DNA of 62,534 nt from Candidatus Uhrbacteria bacterium (GTDB lineage Bacteria; Patescibacteriota; Patescibacteriia; 2-12-FULL-60-25). Made by a program: the position numbers and the translations under genes. The first letter of the stretch is position 1; each line of letters starts with the position of its first letter. The stretch covers positions 1-62,534 of the forward strand of contig RHKK01000014.1 of the NCBI GenBank assembly GCA_008363075.1, written 5' to 3'. The notes beneath the pieces are model-generated. The model was not told the DNA's origin. It did not search any database and saw only the letters and a list, made by a program, of their open reading frames with translations. Below are positions 33,135 to 40,882 of this stretch, in pieces.

Positions 33135-33211
33135 GGCGGGGTAGCTCAGCTGGTTAGAGCGTGGGACTCATAAGCCCGAGGTCGGCGGTTCGATTCCGCC
33201 CCCCGCTACCA
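33135..33211 (+). tRNA. tRNA-Met(CAT), elongator or Ile2 type
   Basis: Acceptor GGCGGGG/CCCCGCT, D-arm GCTC/GAGC, anticodon loop CTCATAA, T-arm GGCGG/CCGCC with loop TTCGATT, encoded CCA. The paired first base excludes initiator type. With a CAT anticodon the choice between Met and lysidine-modified Ile cannot be made from sequence alone. Confidence 0.92.
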
Positions 33212-33214
33212 TGA

Positions 33215-33241
33215 AAAAACGCACCTTGTGTGCGTTTTTTC
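33215..33241 (+). terminator. Terminator after tRNA-Met
   Basis: The stem AACGCAC/GTGCGTT is followed by a T run. Confidence 0.88.
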
Positions 33242-33278
33242 ATATCTCGTGCTATCCTGTTCGGCAGCGCAACGACGT

Positions 33279-33743
33279 ATGTTTCTGACCACGCACGCCG
33301 CCATCGGCGCGTTGATCGCTCAACAAATCCCTGGACAACATTTTCTCGCCTTCACGCTGGGCATCGTGTCGCATTTTTTGAGCGACGTCGTTCCGCATGG
33401 AGACACCAAGCAGTACAAAGATTACGTCTCCGGTCGCGGAGTCAAGAAGGCGCTCGCCTACGTGATCATCGACGCCGCCATCGCCATTTATTTCATCCTT
33501 TTTCTCTTCAATGCCGACATCCCGACGAATCGACTCACGGTGAGTCTCGGTATCGCGGGTGGCATTCTTCCAGACCTGCTTGTTGCGGTGTATGAAGTAT
33601 GGCGCGTGAGGGGATTGCGATGGTTCCATCGTCTGCATTTCTTCTTCCATAATCTCATCAGCGAAAAGAAAGACATGACGCTTGCATCGGGATTCGCCAT
33701 GCAGGTAATGTTCCTTGCGGCCCTCTTGAACCTGATCGTGTAA
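33279..33743 (+). CDS. Membrane protein, YdjM/DUF457-like metal-dependent hydrolase type
   Basis: A 154-residue integral membrane protein. MFLTTHAAIGALIAQQ and LGIVSHFLSDVVPHGD carry the His and His/Asp positions typical of the membrane-bound metal-dependent hydrolase group. Membrane segments lie at about 5-20, 25-40, 64-82, 90-105 and 135-153. Function is unknown beyond the family; phospholipase-like activity has been proposed for relatives. It is convergent with the lipoprotein gene, the stops being two bases apart. Confidence 0.75.
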   Translation: MFLTTHAAIGALIAQQIPGQHFLAFTLGIVSHFLSDVVPHGDTKQYKDYVSGRGVKKALAYVIIDAAIAIYFILFLFNADIPTNRLTVSLGIAGGILPDLLVAVYEVWRVRGLRWFHRLHFFFHNLISEKKDMTLASGFAMQVMFLAALLNLIV

Positions 33744-33744
33744 C

Positions 33745-34344
33745 TTACTCGATCTTGATCGAGGAAAGGAACGCTTCGTAGGCTCGAAGCTCCAGATCGG
33801 GGCTTTTTGCGATCACATAGTATCGACCGTATCCGTCAGACGAGCGTATATCCGTGACGATGTGGCGTGCGTTCCGCCAGGGCGGCTGGTTTGGAAAATC
33901 AGAGACGCCACGTTTCTTTTCGATCTCATATCGGCGTGCCGTGTATTTTTCCGTTCCAATCGTCAGATCGCTTGTTTCGTGGATGTTCACGGTGGAGAGC
34001 GTCAGGAAACGGTTTGCGTCGAAATAGCGAATGAAGATTTTGGAGCGGTCGATGGTGGAACCGCCGCCTTCATGTTCGTATAGGTTTAGGGATTGAATCG
34101 AAGAGACGTACTCGACCGACATTCCGTCGGGAAGAACGAAAAAGAGATTTGTAAATTCCGTTCCCGGAGCGCGTGTTCTGTCCAGCGCCTGTTCGTCATC
34201 CTGAACATCGTGAAGGATCTCACTCGGAGGGGGATCCTTCGTTCCGTCCAGAACGACGGGGTCGGGTGGTCGATGCGTTGCGACCGATGCACCGCATCCG
34301 GAAAGGAGCGGAAGGATCAACCATGGTAGAAGCTGCTTCTTCAT
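33745..34344 (-). CDS. Lipoprotein of unknown function with an in-frame palindromic insert
   Basis: A 199-residue protein with a lipobox (LPLLSGCG) cleaved near residue 17. Residues ~30-51 (DGTKDPPPSEILHDVQDDEQ) are encoded by a TCATCCTGA-type palindrome, the same class as at 49482 and 59471. The rest is a globular domain (TEFTNLFFVLPDGMSVEYV, KYTARRYEIEKKRGVSD) resembling PsbP-like or DUF-type surface domains; no family is assigned. TATGCT ends seven bases before the ATG, predicting a leaderless mRNA. Confidence 0.8.
   Translation of the reverse strand: MKKQLLPWLILPLLSGCGASVATHRPPDPVVLDGTKDPPPSEILHDVQDDEQALDRTRAPGTEFTNLFFVLPDGMSVEYVSSIQSLNLYEHEGGGSTIDRSKIFIRYFDANRFLTLSTVNIHETSDLTIGTEKYTARRYEIEKKRGVSDFPNQPPWRNARHIVTDIRSSDGYGRYYVIAKSPDLELRAYEAFLSSIKIE
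34194..34258. repeat. TCATCCYGA-type palindrome inside the lipoprotein gene
   Basis: CGTCATCCTGAAC...GAAGGATC faces GATCCTTCGTTC...CCAGAACGACG. The arms are near-complementary and lie in frame within the coding sequence, translated as the linker after the lipobox. Confidence 0.75.
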
Positions 34345-34357
34345 GCGTTGAAGCATA

Positions 34358-34381
34358 ACAAAAACCCCGCCGTTGCGGGAT
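34358..34381 (-). terminator. Terminator after tRNA-Leu
   Basis: On the minus strand, CCCGC/GCGGG followed by TTTTTG, a few bases beyond the tRNA 3' end. Confidence 0.75.
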
Positions 34382-34388
34382 TCTTACG

Positions 34389-34475
34389 TGGTGCCGCGGG
34401 AGAGAATCGAACTCTCATGACCTTGCGATCGCAGGATTTTGAGTCCTGTGCGTCTACCAATTCCGCCACCGCGGC
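34389..34475 (-). tRNA. tRNA-Leu(CAA)
   Basis: Acceptor GCCGCGG/CCGCGGC, anticodon stem CAGGA/TCCTG with loop CTCAAAA (anticodon CAA), a long class-II variable arm, T-loop TTCGATT, encoded CCA. Confidence 0.95.
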
Positions 34476-34505
34476 AAGGATTGACGAGCGAAGATTAGCG
34501 TAATC

Positions 34506-34534
34506 TTGACGGAATGACAAGATGCGCGTATGGT
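34506..34534 (+). promoter_or_regulatory. Promoter-like element overlapping the tRNA-fMet-like gene
   Basis: TTGACG at 34506, 17 bases, TATGGT at 34529. Its predicted start (~34541) lies inside the tRNA-like sequence, after the defective 5' half. Confidence 0.45.
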
Positions 34535-34595
34535 CTGGCAGCTCGCTGGGCCCATAACCCAGAGGTCGCGGGTTCAAATCCCGCCCCCGCAACCA
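34523..34595 (+). tRNA. tRNA-fMet(CAT)-like, 5' part degenerate
   Basis: The 3' two thirds are canonical initiator type: anticodon stem CTGGG/CCCAG with the three G-C pairs, loop CCCATAA (anticodon CAT, C at position 33), T-arm GCGGG/CCCGC with loop TTCAAAT, and CCCCGCA-A-CCA. The 5' part (TGCGCGTATGGTC) does not pair fully with the acceptor and lacks the GAGC half of the D-stem; the total is ~4 bases shorter than a normal initiator. Probably a pseudogene or a 5'-truncated RNA with its own promoter. Confidence 0.5.
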
Positions 34596-34597
34596 AG

Positions 34598-34630
34598 AAA
34601 ACATCCGCCACACCGGCGGGTGTTTTGATA
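34598..34630 (+). terminator. Terminator after the tRNA-fMet-like gene
   Basis: The stem AAAACATCCGCC/GGCGGGTGTTTT directly follows the CCA, so whatever is transcribed here ends cleanly. Confidence 0.8.
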
Positions 34631-34634
34631 TGAG

Positions 34635-34669
34635 CAAAAAGAAAGACCCGCTCCGGGTAGGAGCGGGCA
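34635..34669 (-). terminator. Terminator of the HExxH-protein gene
   Basis: On the minus strand, GCCCGCTCC/GGAGCGGGT followed by CTTTCTTTTT, 16 bases after the stop. Confidence 0.8.
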
Positions 34670-34684
34670 GTCGGGCCGGTCGAC

Positions 34685-35647
34685 TCATGCGGAATCGGTA
34701 AGCCCGGCCGTGGCCACGAACTCGTCGAAATCGACCACCCGGATCTCCGTCGTCGCGCCGTTGGCCCCCCGAGGTACGAAGACCGATCCCTTCGTTTCGG
34801 GGCGCCACGCGCGCGTCCGGCGGACCGGAGCGCTCGACGCGCGCAGGTCGAACGGCGCCGGACGCGCGTCTCGACGGACCGTGTCCGCGACGAGTTCCCG
34901 GCGCAACGGGCTGAGGCGCGCGGGATCGAAGACGTGGCAGACCACGGATTCCGCCCGATCGTCGTCTTGGCCGAAGGCCGCATATGACGTCGGGAGTTCG
35001 TCCGTGAGAATGTTGACGCGTGTCGTCTCGCTCCCCCCGGGAAGCCGAACAACCGTTCCGGGCTCGGTCGTGCGCCAGCCGAGCGCGTGGAGATGCGGTG
35101 CCCACCTGCTTGAGAGCGGTTGCTCGAGGCAGAGATGCACCGACTCGTGGAAGATCGAGCCGATGAGCTCGTCGCACTGAACCAAGCCGCGATAGCGGCC
35201 GGGAGCGAACGAGGCCGGGAAGAGCCGGAACGAGCGTGATGCGACGGACTCCAGCCCTCGGTAGCGCTCACCGTTTTTGGTGTTCGTGAGGTCGTCCGGC
35301 ATCAGCAGAACCGCCTCGACGTTCCAGCGTCCCGGGTCTCGCAGGCACGCGTAGAATGCCGCCAGCCCCTCGACGACCTCGGACATCCGAGTGGAGGCGG
35401 GTGCGCAGCCGAAATCGAGGATCTCGCAGACGGCTGTCGGGAGCTCCAAGAGGTATCGGGCTCGGAGCGGCGGTAGGTCGGCCGCACCGTGCCAGAGCGT
35501 CCCTAGCAAGGGCTGGATGAGCCGCTCCTGCGCCCGGTCCGCGACCTCCAGGGAATCGGGATCGGATGAGAGGGTCAGATCGGCGACTTCCGCGCCGACC
35601 GCGAGGCGGATATCGATGATCGAAGAACCGATTTGTACTGTGTACAT
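34685..35647 (-). CDS. Unknown protein with a HExxH zinc-protease motif
   Basis: A 320-residue cytoplasmic protein without a signal peptide. The only recognisable motif is IFHESVHLCLEQ near residue 167, a HExxH zincin helix; a glutamate or histidine third ligand downstream cannot be assigned with confidence. N-terminal residues 1-60 are beta-like (YTVQIGSSIIDIRLAVGAEV), and the C-terminal third is Arg/Pro-rich. It is a single gene with its own TTGACA promoter, GAGG site and terminator. Plausibly a zinc metallopeptidase, but unassigned. Confidence 0.7.
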   Translation of the reverse strand: MYTVQIGSSIIDIRLAVGAEVADLTLSSDPDSLEVADRAQERLIQPLLGTLWHGAADLPPLRARYLLELPTAVCEILDFGCAPASTRMSEVVEGLAAFYACLRDPGRWNVEAVLLMPDDLTNTKNGERYRGLESVASRSFRLFPASFAPGRYRGLVQCDELIGSIFHESVHLCLEQPLSSRWAPHLHALGWRTTEPGTVVRLPGGSETTRVNILTDELPTSYAAFGQDDDRAESVVCHVFDPARLSPLRRELVADTVRRDARPAPFDLRASSAPVRRTRAWRPETKGSVFVPRGANGATTEIRVVDFDEFVATAGLTDSA

Positions 35648-35696
35648 GCTCGTACCTCGGTGGAAGGTGCGCTCCGCGACACGGCGGAACCGAAGA

Positions 35697-35724
35697 CCCT
35701 ACCTGACCGAAGGAATTTGTCAAG
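35697..35724 (-). promoter_or_regulatory. Promoter of the HExxH-protein gene
   Basis: On the minus strand, TTGACA, 16 bases, TAAGGG. It leaves a leader of about 45 bases with a GAGG site. Confidence 0.5.
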
Positions 35725-35795
35725 CGACCGCGAATACGGCACGTATCCGGGCCCTTTGTTTTTTTTGTTATACTAGTGACAAGTCCAACACCAAA

Positions 35796-37493
35796 ATGGA
35801 AACGTTCATTGAGTTAAGTATCGTCTTCGCAGCCGCGACGGGCGTCGCGTGGATCATGCAGAGGCTTCGGCTGCCTCTGTTGCTTGGGCATATTCTCACC
35901 GGCATGCTCGTCGGACCGCTCGTATTTGGCTGGCTTGGAGATCCCGGATCGATCGCCGTGTTTTCGAAGCTCGGCATCACCGCGCTGTTGTTCATCGTCG
36001 GTTTAAGCCTCAATCCGATCGCGCTCCGCGACGTCGGCCGCGTCTCCGTTGCGTCCGGTATCGGACAAATCGTCTTTACCTGCTCGATCGGCTTCCTGAT
36101 CGCGCTCGGCTTCGGCTATCACTGGGTGCCGGCGCTGTACATCGCCATCGCGCTGACGTTCAGCAGCACCATCATCGTGCTGAAGATCCTCCAGGACAAG
36201 CGCGACTTGGGAAAATTGTACGGCCGGATCGCGATCGGGCTTCTCCTTGTGCAGGACCTCGCGGCCACGGTGATTCTGCTGCTTGTCTCCACGTCGGCGG
36301 CCGGGGCGAGCCTCCTCGCCATCACGCAAGCCGTCATTACGCTGACCGCGCTCGTGGCGGGACTCTGGTTCGCGGCACGCTTCGTTCTGCCTTGGTTGAC
36401 GCCGATCTTTGCGACGTCGCAGGAGTTTCTCCTGCTGTTTTCGGTGGCCTGGGGCATGGGGGTGGCTTCTTTGTTCCATCTGCTGGGGTTCTCGATCGAG
36501 ATCGGCGCACTGGCGGCCGGCGTCGCGCTTGCCACGTCGCCGTATCATCATGAAATCAGCGCGAAGATGAAGTTGCTGCGTGACTTTTTCCTCGTGATGT
36601 TCTTCGTCATCCTGGGTGCGGAGCTGGCGTTCGGCAACGTCGGGTCGCTGTGGCCGGCCATCGTCGTCTTCTCGCTCTTCGTTCTCGTCGGCAACCCGGT
36701 GATCGTCATGGCTATTCTTGGATTCATGGGGTATCGCCGGAAGACATCGTTTCTCGTGGGGCTGACGGTCGCGCAAATCAGCGAATTCTCCCTCGTCCTC
36801 ATTCTGCTCGCGCGATCCCTCGGCCATGTGGACGATTCGGTCGTCACGCTCGTGACCGTGATCGGCCTCGTCACGTTCACGGGCTCGAGCCTCGTCATGA
36901 ACGCGTCGGACCGCTGGTTCAAGCTCCTGAAACCGCGACTCGGCATCTTTGAACGCAAGACGACGATCACGGAGCGACAACACGCCGTTCGGCCGGAGGC
37001 GCTGCTCTTCGGGTTCCATCGCCTCGGGCAGGATTTCCTGCCGTTGCTTGAACGCGGCGGCAAACCGTTCCTCGTGATCGATTTCGACCCGGCCGTCATC
37101 GACGGACTGCAGGCACGGGGCATTCCGTGCCTGTACGGTGATGCGGCGGACAACGAGCTGCTCGACGAGTTCGATCTCAAAAAAGTTTCGATGCTGGTTT
37201 CAACCGTGCCCGATTTCGAGACGAACCTCTTTCTGCTCAACAAACTTCGAAGGCGGAACAAGCAGGCGCTGTTTATCTCGATGTCGCAATCGCCGGACGA
37301 GGCCATGCTTCTCTATCGCGGAGGGGCGGACTATGTCATCCTCCCGCATTACCTCGGCGGCAACTATGCGGCGCTCGTCCTGGACAAATACGGGTTTGAC
37401 GCTTCCCGGCTCGAACAGGAAAAAGAGAAGCATATCAAGCATCTGGAAAAACGGCTCAATCTTGCGCCGGCACGGGCGGTTTCCGGGCTTTGA
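35796..37493 (+). CDS. CPA2-family cation:proton antiporter with TrkA-N (RCK) domain
   Basis: A 565-residue KefB/YbaL-type transporter exchanging K+ or Na+ for H+. About 12 membrane helices span 5-390, starting LSIVFAAATGVAWIMQRLRLP, with the family GHILTGMLVGP and GALAAGVALA segments. A cytoplasmic RCK domain covers ~410-540 (LLFGFHRLGQDFLPLLER, LVIDFDPAVIDGLQARGIPCLYGDA), a Rossmann fold binding nucleotides. The start at 35796 follows an extended -10 (TGTTATACT). parA begins 45 bases downstream. Confidence 0.9.
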   Translation: METFIELSIVFAAATGVAWIMQRLRLPLLLGHILTGMLVGPLVFGWLGDPGSIAVFSKLGITALLFIVGLSLNPIALRDVGRVSVASGIGQIVFTCSIGFLIALGFGYHWVPALYIAIALTFSSTIIVLKILQDKRDLGKLYGRIAIGLLLVQDLAATVILLLVSTSAAGASLLAITQAVITLTALVAGLWFAARFVLPWLTPIFATSQEFLLLFSVAWGMGVASLFHLLGFSIEIGALAAGVALATSPYHHEISAKMKLLRDFFLVMFFVILGAELAFGNVGSLWPAIVVFSLFVLVGNPVIVMAILGFMGYRRKTSFLVGLTVAQISEFSLVLILLARSLGHVDDSVVTLVTVIGLVTFTGSSLVMNASDRWFKLLKPRLGIFERKTTITERQHAVRPEALLFGFHRLGQDFLPLLERGGKPFLVIDFDPAVIDGLQARGIPCLYGDAADNELLDEFDLKKVSMLVSTVPDFETNLFLLNKLRRRNKQALFISMSQSPDEAMLLYRGGADYVILPHYLGGNYAALVLDKYGFDASRLEQEKEKHIKHLEKRLNLAPARAVSGL

Positions 37494-37538
37494 CTTCCGA
37501 GCCTCACGCCCGTAAGATAGGGCGCGTAGCAAAAGCCT

Positions 37539-38327
37539 ATGGCCCGCATCATTTCGATCGTCAATCAAAAGGGGGGCGTCGGAAAAACGACGACGGCGAT
37601 CAACCTCGGCGCGTATTTGGCCGAGATGGGAAAATTCGTGCTCATTATCGATCTTGACCCGCAGGCGAACGCGACCTCGGGCATCGGCATCGACCATCGC
37701 ACGCTGAACGGTGGCGTGTATGAGGCGATTCTCGGGCAGCGAGCGATGCGGGCCGTGGCACAACCGACGGCGCATGAGGGATTGCATATTGCGCCGGCCA
37801 CGACCGCGCTGGCGGGCTTGAACGTCGAGCTTGTGGAGATGGAACGCCGAGAGTTCAAGCTGCGCGAGGCGCTGCTCGAGATCCGGAACGACTACGATTT
37901 CATTTTGATCGACTGTCCGCCGACGCTTGGGATGATTACGCTGAACGGCATCGTCGCCGCGGACGAAATCCTGATTCCCGTCCAAGCCGAGTACTATGCG
38001 TTGGAGGGTCTCGGACAGCTGCTCGAAACGGTGAATCTCGTGAAAGAGAATATCCGTCCGGAAATTGACGTCCTGGGGGCCGTTATCACCATGTACAACC
38101 CGACGACGCGCCTTTCGGACGACGTGGTACAGGAGCTCTACAAATATTTTCCGAACAATATTTTCAAAGCGATCATCCCGCGCAACGTTCGCCTGGCGGA
38201 AGCGCCGTCGTTCGGTCGTTCCATCGCGCATTTTGACAAGCTCTCCAAGGGGGCGAAGGCGTATGAGTACCTCGCGCAGGAGATTCTCGAACGCGAAGCC
38301 GGCGGCTACGCCATCCGGAGCGTTTAA
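37539..38327 (+). CDS. parA: Chromosome-partitioning ATPase ParA (Soj)
   Basis: Walker-type ATPase that moves the ParB-parS complex. The deviant Walker A KGGVGKTTT is near residue 10, DLDPQANATSGIG follows, FILIDCPPTLG is the Walker B strand, and the C-terminal IPRNVRLAEAPSFGRSI is the chromosomal Soj signature. Length is 262 residues, complete. It is followed by parB after 14 bases. The chromosomal rather than plasmid type is inferred from the short N-terminus. Confidence 0.95.
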   Translation: MARIISIVNQKGGVGKTTTAINLGAYLAEMGKFVLIIDLDPQANATSGIGIDHRTLNGGVYEAILGQRAMRAVAQPTAHEGLHIAPATTALAGLNVELVEMERREFKLREALLEIRNDYDFILIDCPPTLGMITLNGIVAADEILIPVQAEYYALEGLGQLLETVNLVKENIRPEIDVLGAVITMYNPTTRLSDDVVQELYKYFPNNIFKAIIPRNVRLAEAPSFGRSIAHFDKLSKGAKAYEYLAQEILEREAGGYAIRSV

Positions 38328-38341
38328 ACATCACGTCGAGT

Positions 38342-39265
38342 ATGATCCTTCAAAGACAATCGGGATTGGGTAGGGGACTGGGAGCGATTATCCCGCAGAA
38401 GCCCGCGCCTTCGGCGAGTGTAGAGCGTAGCGCGAAGAGCGTAGAGCCGGAAGCTTCCGACGCTACACGCAACGCTCTACGCGATGCGCAGGTCGGGCAG
38501 CGCGTAATTGATATTCCGATCGCGAGCATCGAGCGCAATCCGCACCAGCCTCGCGTCCACTTTGATCACGGAGATCTCGAGGATTTGATTTCGAGCATCC
38601 GTGAACACGGGGTTTTGCAGCCGATCATCGTCACACCCAAGTCGGACGGGACGTATCAGCTGATCGCGGGCGAGCGTCGTTTGCGCGCCTCGACGATTGC
38701 GGGATTGAAAACGATTCCGGCGTTGGTGCGAGAGGCGACCGAGCTACAAAAACTCGAGCTTGCCATCATCGAAAACGTCCAGCGGGCGGATTTGAATCCG
38801 GTCGAAGAAGCAAAGGCGTACATGCGTCTCATGGACGAGTTCGGTATGACGCAGGAAGACATCGGCCGGAAAATCGGCAAGAGCCGCCCGCAAGTCGCGA
38901 ACATTGTGCGCCTGTTGCAACTCCCCGATGAAATACAGCAGGCCTTGGTCGAGGGCAAGATCTCGGCATCCAACGCGCGTACGCTCCTGTCGCTTCCGAC
39001 GGACAAGGAGCGTATAGATCTATTCCGCGCCATGCTCGCGGGCCACTTCACCGTGCGCCAGACGGAAACGCAGGTCTCCGTGCGCAAGCGCATTCCCGGT
39101 ACGAAGGATCCGAATATCGCCGAGGCCGAATCGCGTTTGCGTGAAGCCTTGAAAACAAAGGTTAGCATCAACCGATCCGCGCGCGGGACGGGCGATATCA
39201 AAATCCGGTTCGACTCGGATGAGGAGCTTCAGACGCTGATTCAGCGAATAACAAGTAACGAGTAA
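38342..39265 (+). CDS. parB: Chromosome-partitioning protein ParB (Spo0J) with in-frame repeat insert
   Basis: Binds parS and spreads as a CTP clamp. The N-terminal GLGRGLGAIIP (ParA-contact region) is followed by residues ~26-47 encoded by a palindromic repeat, then the ParB core: IASIERNPHQPR, the CTP-box region LIAGERRLRASTIAG, and the helix-turn-helix around TQEDIGRKIGKSRPQVANIVRL. The last residues (RITSNE) and stop come from another repeat word. Length is 307 residues. Without the insert the N-terminal linker would be about 20 residues shorter, near the family norm. Confidence 0.94.
   Translation: MILQRQSGLGRGLGAIIPQKPAPSASVERSAKSVEPEASDATRNALRDAQVGQRVIDIPIASIERNPHQPRVHFDHGDLEDLISSIREHGVLQPIIVTPKSDGTYQLIAGERRLRASTIAGLKTIPALVREATELQKLELAIIENVQRADLNPVEEAKAYMRLMDEFGMTQEDIGRKIGKSRPQVANIVRLLQLPDEIQQALVEGKISASNARTLLSLPTDKERIDLFRAMLAGHFTVRQTETQVSVRKRIPGTKDPNIAEAESRLREALKTKVSINRSARGTGDIKIRFDSDEELQTLIQRITSNE
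38418..38483. repeat. In-frame word-array palindrome inside parB
   Basis: GTGTAGAGCGTAGC...AGAGCGTAGAG faces CGCTACACGC..AACGCTCTACGC around the centre GGAAGCTTCC. The span is 66 bases (22 codons), keeps the frame open and lies in the linker between the ParA-contact peptide and the ParB core. Confidence 0.8.
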
Positions 39266-39313
39266 CGTCGTGCAAGATTTCTTCCGACGATACTCGCTAT
39301 TCGTTACTCGATT
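39244..39313. repeat. Word-array palindrome, GAGTAAC/GAATAAC family
   Basis: CGAATAACAAGTAACGAG and TAACGTCG face CGACGATACTCGCTATTCG and TTACTCG. It is the same family as 13200 and 54179. It encodes the ParB C-terminus and stop and reaches the stop of the convergent rel gene. Confidence 0.8.
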
Positions 39314-40829
39314 ATTTTCCGGGTAGCATCCCTTTGATCCAGGAACTCAAGCTAGATTTTGCGGTTTGCCGGATTTTGGATTTGGCGTTTCGCGTTTTGA
39401 CGAATTTTTCCCAATCGGGATTTGGTCCCTTGCGGGATTTATCGACCAAGATTTCGACCATGTCGCCGTTTTTGAGGATGCGGTCGAGCGTGGCGACTTC
39501 TTCGTTCACTTTTGCGCCGACCGTCGTATTTCCGATTTCCGTGTGGATTGCGTACGCGAAGTCCACGCAGGTACTGTCTTCCGGCAAGTCGATGACGTCT
39601 CCCTTTGGCGTGAATACGAAGATGCGGTCCTTGAACACGTCGATCTTCAAATCCTCCAACGACTTGATGTACGCCTTACGGTCCTCCATTTCGCGCTGGA
39701 TCTCCGCGAGTTCACGCACCCACTCCGGCGGCCGACCCTTCGGACCGACACCCATGTTGATCTTGCCGCCTTCGTCATACGACCAATGCGCGGCGATACC
39801 GTACTCGTTCATCGCATGCATTTCCTTGGTGCGGATCTGGAACTCGACGATTTCGCCGTCTTCGCAGAAGACCGTCGTGTGCAGCGAGCGGTAGCCGTTC
39901 GGTTTTGGCTGGGCGATGTAATCCTTGATACGGCCTTTGAGCGGCGTCCATTCCGCATGGATGATGCCGAGGGCGGCATAGCAATCCGCAAGCGAATCGA
40001 CGATGACGCGGACGGCGATCAGATCGTAAATCCTGGCGATATTCCTTTCATTCTTGAGCAATTTGCGGTAGAGCGAATAGAGGTGCTTGTTCCGTCCCTG
40101 CACCTCGAGATCCTTGAGACCGGCATCGCGAAGCACGTGCTCGGTTTTTTCCATGATGCGAGTCAGGTAGGCCTCTTTTTCCGCACGTCCGGACGCGGCG
40201 ATTTCCTTGACCCACGCGTATTCCTTGGGCAGCACGTACTTGAACGAGGCGTCTTCGAGCCGGCCTTTCATCTCGCCCATCCCGAGACGGTTGGCGATCG
40301 GCGCGTAAATTTCAAGCGATTCCAAGGCGATGCGGTACTGTTTTTTCGGAGGGATGGAATCGAGCGTTTCGAGGTTATGCAGCCGGTCGGCGAACTTGAT
40401 GAAGACGACACGTACATCGGCTGCCATCGCGAGGAACATCTTGCGAAGGTTTTCGATATATCGCTCCATGCCGCGGTATTTGATTTTCCCAAGCTTGGTG
40501 ATGCCCGCGACCATGTTCGCGACATCCTCTCCGAACGCGTTGCGCACGTCTTCGAGCGTGCGCGGCGTATCCTCCGGGACGTCGTGCAACAAACCCGCGA
40601 TGATGATCGGGGCGGGCAGCCGCATTTCGGCCAGGTTCATGGCCGTCGCGAGCGGATGGATGATGTACGGTTCTCCGGTGGCGCGTTTCTGCTCCTTATG
40701 GGCTTCTTTGGCGAAATCGTATGCCAGGCGAATGGTATCGGCATCGGCGTTCGCGTCATACGCACGTACGCGCTCGACAAGCGCGTCCACGGTGTGTGCG
40801 GGGGCCTTGGGGGACATACGCCCAAGCAT
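39312..40829 (-). CDS. rel: RelA/SpoT-type (p)ppGpp synthetase/hydrolase
   Basis: A 505-residue stringent-response enzyme. The HD hydrolase domain covers ~40-190 with HPLATAMNLAEM and AGLLHDVPEDT, keeping the HD pair and later KFADRLHNLETLD. The synthetase domain has RIYDLIAVRVIV, PKPNGYRSLHTTV and the FQIRTKEMHAMNEYGIAAHW motif. A TGS domain follows (IFVFTPKGDVIDLPEDSTCVDFAYAIH). The C-terminal helical/ACT region of long Rel proteins is absent, so ribosome-linked regulation may differ. The start is either 40829 or 40817; both ATGs are close to TopA's convergent partner promoter. Confidence 0.93.
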   Translation of the reverse strand: MLGRMSPKAPAHTVDALVERVRAYDANADADTIRLAYDFAKEAHKEQKRATGEPYIIHPLATAMNLAEMRLPAPIIIAGLLHDVPEDTPRTLEDVRNAFGEDVANMVAGITKLGKIKYRGMERYIENLRKMFLAMAADVRVVFIKFADRLHNLETLDSIPPKKQYRIALESLEIYAPIANRLGMGEMKGRLEDASFKYVLPKEYAWVKEIAASGRAEKEAYLTRIMEKTEHVLRDAGLKDLEVQGRNKHLYSLYRKLLKNERNIARIYDLIAVRVIVDSLADCYAALGIIHAEWTPLKGRIKDYIAQPKPNGYRSLHTTVFCEDGEIVEFQIRTKEMHAMNEYGIAAHWSYDEGGKINMGVGPKGRPPEWVRELAEIQREMEDRKAYIKSLEDLKIDVFKDRIFVFTPKGDVIDLPEDSTCVDFAYAIHTEIGNTTVGAKVNEEVATLDRILKNGDMVEILVDKSRKGPNPDWEKFVKTRNAKSKIRQTAKSSLSSWIKGMLPGK

Positions 40830-40882
40830 AGAAGGCTCGGTGGCAAAGGTCAAAGAACCTGCTATCATACGGCCATTACCGT

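Noticed and set aside
33135-34595. Integrated element using the tRNA cluster as attachment site
   Set aside because: No integrase, no direct repeat of a tRNA 3' end and no phage genes between or beside the tRNAs.
34341-35177. Frames with LRGRDLNPRPLGYG-type peptides
   Set aside because: These are translations across tRNA genes, a common artefact.
37539-39265. Plasmid origin suggested by parA/parB
   Set aside because: The Soj/Spo0J types and the surrounding housekeeping genes fit a chromosome; no replication initiator is present.
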